DNA of 5,469 nucleotides, from contig JAAEMC010000478.1 of assembly GCA_024225895.1 (NCBI GenBank), positions 1 to 5,469 on the forward strand, given 5' to 3'. Of the stretch, positions 1 through 4,299 are shown piece by piece; positions within the stretch are counted from its first letter, which is position 1; each line of letters begins with the position of its first letter. Under the pieces are notes generated by a model. It was not told the origin of the DNA and did no database searches. It was given only the letters and a program-made list of their open reading frames with translations. Made by a program: the position numbers and the translations under genes. The stretch is from Desulfobacteraceae bacterium. GTDB lineage: Bacteria > Desulfobacterota > Desulfobacteria > Desulfobacterales > Desulfobacteraceae.

Positions 1-369
1 GACACCTACGGCCATGACATAGGCGATGCAGTATTAAAAGAGGTAGCCGGCCTCATACTTGAAAATGTGAAACAAAATGCTATTGCCTGCCGGTACGGGG
101 GAGAGGAATTTTGTATTATTTATCCGGAAACAGGGCTTGCCGAGGCAGTGAAAAATGCTGAAAAAATCAAACGCTTCTGTTCTAAAAAGCCCATTTCACA
201 GCACCGGATTTTTCAAACCTTAAGCGGCGGTGTTTCATGTTACCCCAATACCTCTTTACCTGAAAAACTGCTGTCAGATGCTGATATCTGCCTCTATAAA
301 GCCAAGAAGTCAGGAAAGAATCGTATCATTGCCAATTTCCCGGACCCAAAAGAAGAACAAACCCTCTAA
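1..369 (+). CDS. Diguanylate cyclase, GGDEF domain (C-terminal part, cut at left edge)
   Basis: Reading frame 1 is open from the first base to the TAA at 367-369 and gives 122 residues of a GGDEF domain. Visible residues 1-9 (DTYGHDIGD) match the GTP-binding helix motif, and residues 31-37 (RYGGEEF, GGEEF at bases 97-111) are the catalytic A-site in active form. The end (LYKAKKSGKNR) is the usual GGDEF C-terminal helix and loop. Proteins of this family condense two GTP into cyclic di-GMP, so the domain is predicted to be catalytically competent. The inhibitory I-site (RxxD, five residues before the A-site) reads KQNA, so classical product inhibition is probably absent. Any sensory, receiver or membrane domain lies outside the window. 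A first internal ATG at base 67 falls inside the domain and is not a real start. The next gene begins 16 bases after the stop, which suggests cotranscription. Confidence 0.93.
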   Translation, partial: DTYGHDIGDAVLKEVAGLILENVKQNAIACRYGGEEFCIIYPETGLAEAVKNAEKIKRFCSKKPISQHRIFQTLSGGVSCYPNTSLPEKLLSDADICLYKAKKSGKNRIIANFPDPKEEQTL

Positions 370-375
370 TTAATA

Positions 376-380
376 AAGGA
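376..380 (+). promoter_or_regulatory. Ribosome binding site that decides the ilvN start
   Basis: The sequence AAGGA lies at 376-380. Its last A is also the first base of an ATG at 380, which would leave no spacing. The in-frame ATG at 386 lies 5 bases downstream, a normal Shine-Dalgarno distance. The start at 386 is therefore preferred over the longer reading from 380. Confidence 0.7.
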
Positions 381-385
381 TGAAT

Positions 386-871
386 ATGGATCAACAAAAA
401 CACATTCTGACCATGCTCGTTGAAAATGAACCTGGTGTGACTGCAAGAATATCAGGCCTGTTTGCGGCAAGGGGATACAATATCGAAACCATATGCGGTG
501 CCCCCACGGCAAACCCCAAAATGTCCAGGATCACCATTACAACCCTTGCAAATCCTTTGCAGCTTGAACAATGCATGAAACAGATAAAACGGCTTGTCAA
601 TGTCATCAAGCTAAGAGACATGACCGGCGAAAAGGCTGTTAAAAGGGAGATGGCATTGGTCTGTGTAAAGATTAACCCCAAATCTCTGGCTGGTGTTTCC
701 AGCCTGATAGAAGAATACAAAGGCAAAATCATGGACAAGGGCGAAGCCCATTTGATTTTTGAAGTAACCGGCAGCGCCAATACCATTGATGAAATTTTGG
801 TAAATCTGGAACCTTTCGGGATTAAGAAACTGGCCAGATCCGGAATTTTGGCGTTGTACAAAGAACCTTAG
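386..871 (+). CDS. ilvN: Acetolactate synthase, small (regulatory) subunit
   Basis: The 161-residue product is the regulatory subunit of acetohydroxyacid synthase (EC 2.2.1.6), the first common step of valine, leucine and isoleucine synthesis. It activates the catalytic IlvB-type subunit and carries valine feedback inhibition. An N-terminal ACT domain (about residues 5-80) contains VENEPGV, GLFAARGYNIE and APT, closely matching E. coli IlvH. The positions equivalent to IlvH Asn11, Gly14, Asn29 and Ala36, where valine-resistance changes are known, are kept as Asn14, Gly17, Asn32 and Ala39, so valine sensitivity is expected. The C-terminal domain (about 85-161) ends in the characteristic LARSGILAL. 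Length is normal for the family (about 160). The start was chosen from RBS spacing; an ATG two codons earlier is possible. No catalytic large subunit or ilvC is adjacent: upstream is a diguanylate cyclase and downstream a convergent gene. It could equally be named ilvH. Confidence 0.95.
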   Translation: MDQQKHILTMLVENEPGVTARISGLFAARGYNIETICGAPTANPKMSRITITTLANPLQLEQCMKQIKRLVNVIKLRDMTGEKAVKREMALVCVKINPKSLAGVSSLIEEYKGKIMDKGEAHLIFEVTGSANTIDEILVNLEPFGIKKLARSGILALYKEP

Positions 872-874
872 AAG

Positions 875-890
875 CTGCGGGTCTGCGGGT
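875..890 (+). repeat. Two tandem copies of an 8-bp unit
   Basis: CTGCGGGT occurs twice back to back just after the ilvN stop. It is probably a minor local duplication. No function is apparent. Confidence 0.4.
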
Positions 891-923
891 CCACCCATCT
901 TAGAGTTGTACAGATATTAAATC

Positions 924-954
924 GGGCGAACACACAGGTTCGCCCTATAGTTTT
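924..954. terminator. Perfect hairpin between convergent genes, possible bidirectional terminator
   Basis: GGGCGAAC (924-931) and GTTCGCCC (938-945) form a perfect 8-bp, GC-rich stem around the 6-base loop ACACAG. On the plus strand it is followed by TATAGTTTT, an interrupted T-run. On the minus strand the tail is GATTT. It sits 52 bases past the ilvN stop and 71 bases past the end of the convergent gene, where a shared terminator is expected. The U-tract is weak in both directions, so it may instead be a copy of a dispersed palindromic element that happens to lie here. Confidence 0.5.
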
Positions 955-1016
955 ACCGATGAAATTCAAATGAAATTAATTTTAAGAACCGGTATAGTTT
1001 AGTCAATTGCACTTTT

Positions 1017-2504
1017 TTATATAGTCCTCAGGGGCTTTTGCCCTCCAAATAGAAATGGTGAGGGTTTTGTGCCCAAGCTCTCATAAAGATTATAACTTGA
1101 GCGTTTTAAACTTGTCATACCCTTTCCCACCTTTGATGTACCATAATTTGGATCCATCGCTTTATATAGATTTTCCAGCTCTGCCTTGAGTTTTTCGATA
1201 CGTTTGATTAACTCCTCCAATGGATTGGACACATCTTTAACCTCGGGAACGGGTTGCATCTGGGCCGGAATGATGGTCATGCCGGATTGAAGATCTTCCA
1301 AATTTTCGGGAAGTTCATTTTGGTCAAACTGGTTGGGGAAAATCCGCAGATCTTCATCTTCCCCTCTTCTGGCAGCCAGGTCAACCTGCTGGACAGATCC
1401 CACATTACCATTTTCAAAAAGAAAAACCCCACTGCGCCTCATTTGCCCTTTCAATTCATTGTCATCACCGGCCATTTTAAAAGATGTCATGGCATGATCC
1501 AGGGCAATGGCGCCGACACCGGCTTCTTTCAAAGAGATGAGCTTGTCGTTGCCGGCTGCATCTTTGGTCCAGACGGACAATTTTTCAAAAACCGCATCAT
1601 TTTCGTCGATCCAGTTGTTTTGATCCTCGTCAAAAGCCGCCAATTCCATGAACCCGTTCCCCGTGCCCGGCCCAAAAAGTTCAGAGCCATTATTGATGAC
1701 ATTGTCATTGTTCCGGTCCAAAGCCAGAAACCCGCTTCCCTGGGAGACAAAACTGATGTTTTCCGTACTGCCGTCATTGTCCAGGTCAAATTCAAAGGTG
1801 GCATCGGTAAGAGTCGGGGCGCTGCCGTCAAAATTGATTACCAGGGGATCGGTTAAGTTGACCCGTTCCTGCCAGACCTGGATCAGGGTTTCTTTTTGGG
1901 TTTCAGAATAAAAGCTCCGGTTCAACGCCATTTCCAGTGAAAATTCTATTTCCCTGCCATCTTCGGTCACTACTTTACCCGATGAATTAAACAGCATCTG
2001 TTCTGATTCAAAATGGATATCCGTTTCTTTTACGGACATCATCCATCCCTGTTCGGATTTTTGAACGGTTGAGGCAATATCTTCTTGCAGCAGTGAATTA
2101 CGCCTATTGAGTTCATCTGTATCTTCAAAAGGATTGGGCCGCACACTAAAATCGGTAATCATAGTCTGGGCGCCGGTAACGCTTTCCACAAGCTTTTCCA
2201 CGGCATACTGCTGATCATATTCAATGGTCTCTTCTGAATCGCTGGATCGGACGATGCTGTGACTGGCTATATCTGCGGAGTAAGTAGATTGATAAGCTTG
2301 TGCTTGAACAGTGGAAAGACTGACCCGGTCCATTAGAATCTGCATGGGTTGCGGTTCATCCCCGCGCCTCAATGCCGATAGGTTTACCGTCGGTGATCTC
2401 GTTTGCCGGGACATTTGGCTTTCCGTCTTTTCTCTTAGATATTCATCCATTTGCTCCAGATGACTGGAAGATGAAAAGGTAAGACTGGCATCACTTATTT
2501 TCAT
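1017..2504 (-). CDS. EF-hand-like/RTX-like calcium-loop protein of unknown function
   Basis: The 495-residue product belongs to a conserved hypothetical family known from proteobacterial genomes; I know of no assigned function. Its core (about residues 219-345) opens with DPLVINFDG and holds three Asp-rich calcium-type loops: DLDNDGSTE at 240-248, DRNNDNVINNGSE at 263-275 running into GSELFG, and DEDQNNWIDEND at 292-303. The segment AGVGAIAL follows at 328-335. This D-x-[DN]-x-[DN]-G pattern with GSELFG also occurs in large RTX-type proteins, so calcium binding is a fair inference. The first 200 residues are polar and Ser/Thr/Glu-rich, with no recognisable domain. Residues about 427-451 are Leu/Lys/Glu-rich and probably form a short coiled coil before a basic tail. 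I see no signal peptide or membrane segment, so the protein may be cytoplasmic or exported by a leaderless route. The ATG at 2504 was chosen because AAGGAGG lies 9 bases upstream. An ATG at 2510 would be only 3 bases away, and the frame stays open to an unsupported ATG at 2678. Confidence 0.85.
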   Translation of the reverse strand: MKISDASLTFSSSSHLEQMDEYLREKTESQMSRQTRSPTVNLSALRRGDEPQPMQILMDRVSLSTVQAQAYQSTYSADIASHSIVRSSDSEETIEYDQQYAVEKLVESVTGAQTMITDFSVRPNPFEDTDELNRRNSLLQEDIASTVQKSEQGWMMSVKETDIHFESEQMLFNSSGKVVTEDGREIEFSLEMALNRSFYSETQKETLIQVWQERVNLTDPLVINFDGSAPTLTDATFEFDLDNDGSTENISFVSQGSGFLALDRNNDNVINNGSELFGPGTGNGFMELAAFDEDQNNWIDENDAVFEKLSVWTKDAAGNDKLISLKEAGVGAIALDHAMTSFKMAGDDNELKGQMRRSGVFLFENGNVGSVQQVDLAARRGEDEDLRIFPNQFDQNELPENLEDLQSGMTIIPAQMQPVPEVKDVSNPLEELIKRIEKLKAELENLYKAMDPNYGTSKVGKGMTSLKRSSYNLYESLGTKPSPFLFGGQKPLRTI

Positions 2505-2513
2505 AACCATTTC

Positions 2514-2520
2514 CCTCCTT
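2514..2520 (-). promoter_or_regulatory. Strong ribosome binding site of the EF-hand gene
   Basis: On the minus strand AAGGAGG occupies 2520-2514. It is 9 bases before the ATG at 2504 and 3 bases before the ATG at 2510. This perfect Shine-Dalgarno sequence argues against the 58-codon upstream extension of the frame and favours the start at 2504. Confidence 0.75.
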
Positions 2521-2543
2521 GGATTTGGGTATAAATGTATAAA

Positions 2544-2574
2544 ATTATAATCGGCATAAAGAAGAATTTCTTGA
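2544..2574 (-). promoter_or_regulatory. Candidate promoter of the EF-hand gene, sigma-28-like with overlapping TATAAT
   Basis: On the minus strand GCCGATTA (2555-2548) matches 7 of 8 bases of the sigma-28/FliA -10 consensus GCCGATAA. Eleven bases upstream is TCAAGAAA (2574-2567), a partial match to TAAAGTTT. A perfect sigma-70-type TATAAT overlaps it at 2549-2544, but no good -35 stands 16-18 bases upstream. Either reading puts the transcript start roughly 30-40 bases before the ATG at 2504. This is a pattern match only; which sigma factor is used is inference. Confidence 0.35.
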
Positions 2575-2587
2575 CCCAAATATTTCA

Positions 2588-2687
2588 CATCACCTGATGC
2601 TTCCATCAGCCAGGCATTCAAAGCATAAAACTGAACTAATGTGCTGCAAAGTCTTGATAACAAAGCTGATGGGAGCATCAGGTGATG
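2588..2687. repeat. Near-perfect 23-bp inverted repeat whose arms are themselves hairpins
   Basis: The arms at 2588-2610 and 2665-2687 are reverse complements at 22 of 23 positions, separated by 54 bases. The single mismatch (T2602 against G2673) becomes a G-U wobble in a plus-strand RNA, so the long helix is fully paired only in that orientation. Each arm also folds alone: CTGATG-CTTC-CATCAG at 2594-2609 and CTGATG-GGAG-CATCAG at 2666-2681, each with a perfect 6-bp stem and a 4-base loop. Each arm also contains a dyad of the form CATCA-NN-TGATG (2588-2599 and 2676-2687). A further 6 bp can pair outside (2582-2587 with 2697-2702), leaving an unpaired 9-base segment, and a T-run follows at 2702-2707. 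It could be a paired REP/BIME-like element, a small non-autonomous mobile element, a two-site operator between divergent genes, or a structured RNA. The sequence alone does not decide. Confidence 0.8.
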
Positions 2688-2852
2688 CCCTTGCAGTGAA
2701 ATTTTTTCAATATTCAGCGCAACATTACAATCAGACTTTATGATATAAAATCAGATCATTTTTCAATACAAGCTGCTGCATTTATTGTATTTTATAAGAT
2801 GCTTGACGACAGTTCATAAAATGTTCTGGTAAGGCGTTGAAACCTTTATTAA

Positions 2853-2882
2853 TTGACCAAATCAAATATTTCGTGATATCTA
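2853..2882 (+). promoter_or_regulatory. Candidate sigma-70-type promoter of the cheD-hdod-selA unit
   Basis: TTGACC (2853-2858) matches 5 of 6 bases of the -35 consensus. After 18 bases, TATCTA (2877-2882) is a weak -10, helped by an upstream TG (2874-2875) in extended -10 position. The transcript would start near 2889, about 37 bases before the ATG. An alternative extended -10, TGATATAAA at 2741-2749, lacks a clear -35. Confidence 0.3.
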
Positions 2883-2925
2883 AAATTACCCATATAAATT
2901 ATAGCAAGTAAAAACAGAATATAGA

Positions 2926-4299
2926 ATGCAAATGGCTTATCAGAATACAGAACATATAGCAGCAGGCCAGTATCGGGTCGGAAAACAAATAGAAAACATA
3001 TACCAGGCTTATCTCGGTACCTGCCTGGGGGTTGCCATTTATGACAAATCAAAAAAAATCGGGGGCATGATCCATATCCTCTTACCGGATCCACCCAGCC
3101 TGGGAATAGTGGAATTCCCTGAAAAATATGCATCCACAGGAGTCCCTTTACTTATATCCGAACTTTTAAACCTGGGTGCGCGTCTGGAAAACCTGAAAGC
3201 CACCATTGCAGGAGGTGCCCTGGTTGGGCCTGTGAGCCAGCAGGATATTAACCTGGATATCGGAGGGCGTTCCACTGAAATAGTGGTCACCTTTCTTGAA
3301 ACCGCCGGTATCAAGGTAATAAAATCGGAAACCGGCGGTTTTTTTACCTGCACCCTTGAATTGGATATGAAAACAGGCACCACACAAATCAAACCGGCAT
3401 GGGAAGAGACCTGTGCACCTCAAAGGGATTTCTCAGTACCAAGGATTGAGGAGATTAATGATACCATTGAAAACTTAAAACCCATTCCACAAACCGCATT
3501 AAAAATACTGAGAATGGTCCAGAACCCTGGCCATGATGTCAACGATATCACCCAAGAACTTTCCAAAGATCAGGTTCTTTCCGGCAAGACATTGAAAATC
3601 TGCAATTCAGTACTTTTTGCCGGCACTGCCAAAATAGACACCTTAAAAGATGCGGTCCTGCTTTTAGGAGAACACCTTTTAATCCAGTCTGTAATCATTG
3701 CTTCTGTTAACAATTATTTTAAACAAACAGAGACTTCCGGGTATTCATTATGCAAAGGCGGACTCTTTTTTCATGCTGTTGGCGTTGGTGCCACTGCAGA
3801 AAAAATCGCCCAGATTTCAAACCGTTCAACCCCAAAGCAGGCCTATACAGCAGGCCTTCTCCATGATATCGGCAAGGTGGTGCTGGATCAGTATATTTCA
3901 CATACATCTCCATTGTTTTTCCGGGATATGGATCGGTACAATAAAAACTTTTTAGAAGCTGAAAAAAATATTATCGGTATCACCCATTGTGAAACCGGTG
4001 CATTACTTGCCAAACGATGGGATTTTTCCAATGCTCTTTCACAAGTGATCAGCCACCATCATACCCCTGAAAAAGCCGGCTCTGACAGGGATTTGATCTG
4101 TATTGTCTACCTGGCAGATATGATCATGGGAAAATTCAGCGCAGGGTTTGACCTGGACAACTTACAAATTCAAAGCCTTAATTTTGTATTGAAAACATTG
4201 GGGCTGACTCCGAATGATATCCCCGGTATTGTGGATGCCATTCCCTTGCCCGTATTCGAGAAAAACACCTTTACCACATCCAGAAAGGATGCCCTATAG
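2926..4299 (+). CDS. CheD-HDOD fusion protein
   Basis: The 457-residue protein joins two signalling domains. Residues about 15-160 resemble CheD, the chemoreceptor glutamine deamidase. LGTC with Cys33 and GGMIH with His50 keep the 17-residue spacing of the Cys27/His44 pair in Thermotoga CheD, and GG (137-138) near TGTTQI (150-155) fits the CheD C-terminal strand pattern. The position of the third catalytic residue (Thr21) appears to be Gln27. Residues about 180-400 form an HDOD domain: LKPIPQTALKIL, the NS motif of ICNSVLFAG, LLHDIGKVVL, and a full set of possible HD metal ligands (His283, His313-Asp314, His354, His378, Asp398). HDOD proteins act mostly as signalling or protein-interaction modules. 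I see no membrane segment, so a cytoplasmic location is likely. The start is uncertain: no clear Shine-Dalgarno precedes ATG 2926, and ATG 2932 is also possible; an in-frame TAG at 2902 limits the search. selA overlaps the stop by one base, so the two are surely cotranscribed. The domain calls are firm; the biological role is unknown. Confidence 0.9.
   Translation: MQMAYQNTEHIAAGQYRVGKQIENIYQAYLGTCLGVAIYDKSKKIGGMIHILLPDPPSLGIVEFPEKYASTGVPLLISELLNLGARLENLKATIAGGALVGPVSQQDINLDIGGRSTEIVVTFLETAGIKVIKSETGGFFTCTLELDMKTGTTQIKPAWEETCAPQRDFSVPRIEEINDTIENLKPIPQTALKILRMVQNPGHDVNDITQELSKDQVLSGKTLKICNSVLFAGTAKIDTLKDAVLLLGEHLLIQSVIIASVNNYFKQTETSGYSLCKGGLFFHAVGVGATAEKIAQISNRSTPKQAYTAGLLHDIGKVVLDQYISHTSPLFFRDMDRYNKNFLEAEKNIIGITHCETGALLAKRWDFSNALSQVISHHHTPEKAGSDRDLICIVYLADMIMGKFSAGFDLDNLQIQSLNFVLKTLGLTPNDIPGIVDAIPLPVFEKNTFTTSRKDAL
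4284..4289 (+). promoter_or_regulatory. Ribosome binding site of selA inside the end of the upstream gene
   Basis: AAAGGA at 4284-4289 precedes the GTG at 4299 by 9 bases and lies within the last codons of the CheD-HDOD gene. It supports the GTG start, since the SelA N-terminal homology begins right after it and no ATG is suitably placed. Confidence 0.6.

Larger units (their letters stand above)
2505..2925. other. Divergent intergenic region, 421 bases
   Basis: No gene is supported here. The stretch holds the RBS and candidate promoter of the minus-strand gene, a 23-bp inverted repeat (2588-2687), and an AT-rich section (about 2700-2925) leading to the plus-strand gene. The AT-rich section contains a 10-bp direct repeat TTTTTCAATA (2703-2712 and 2759-2768). 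AATCAGA occurs twice exactly 20 bases apart (2729 and 2749). A weak 7-bp AT hairpin lies at 2765-2791. An open minus frame covers 2510-2678 but has no RBS and runs across the inverted repeat, so it is not taken as coding. Confidence 0.7.

Noticed and set aside
380..385. ilvN start at the first ATG (380)
   Set aside because: The Shine-Dalgarno sequence overlaps that ATG. The second ATG at 386 has correct spacing and matches the length of the family N-terminus better.
391..861. 156-codon open frame on the minus strand inside ilvN
   Set aside because: It lies wholly antisense to a clearly recognised gene and has no recognisable protein features; it is a codon-bias shadow.
1254..1856. 200-codon plus-strand open frame opposite the EF-hand gene
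   Set aside because: It is antisense to the minus-strand gene with recognised calcium loops. Its translation resembles no domain I know.
2505..2678. 58-codon N-terminal extension of the minus-strand EF-hand gene (start at 2678)
   Set aside because: There is no ribosome site before 2678, while a perfect AAGGAGG stands before 2504. The extension runs across the inverted repeat and the candidate promoter, and the family-like N-terminus begins at MKISD.
2765..2797. AT-rich hairpin AATACAA/TTGTATT followed by TTTTATA as a terminator
   Set aside because: The stem is only 7 bp with one GC pair and a 13-base loop. No gene ends just upstream, so there is nothing it would plausibly terminate.
2803..2831. 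TTGACG as the -35 of a plus-strand promoter
   Set aside because: No -10-like hexamer is found 16-18 bases downstream; the sequence there reads around TCTGGTAA.
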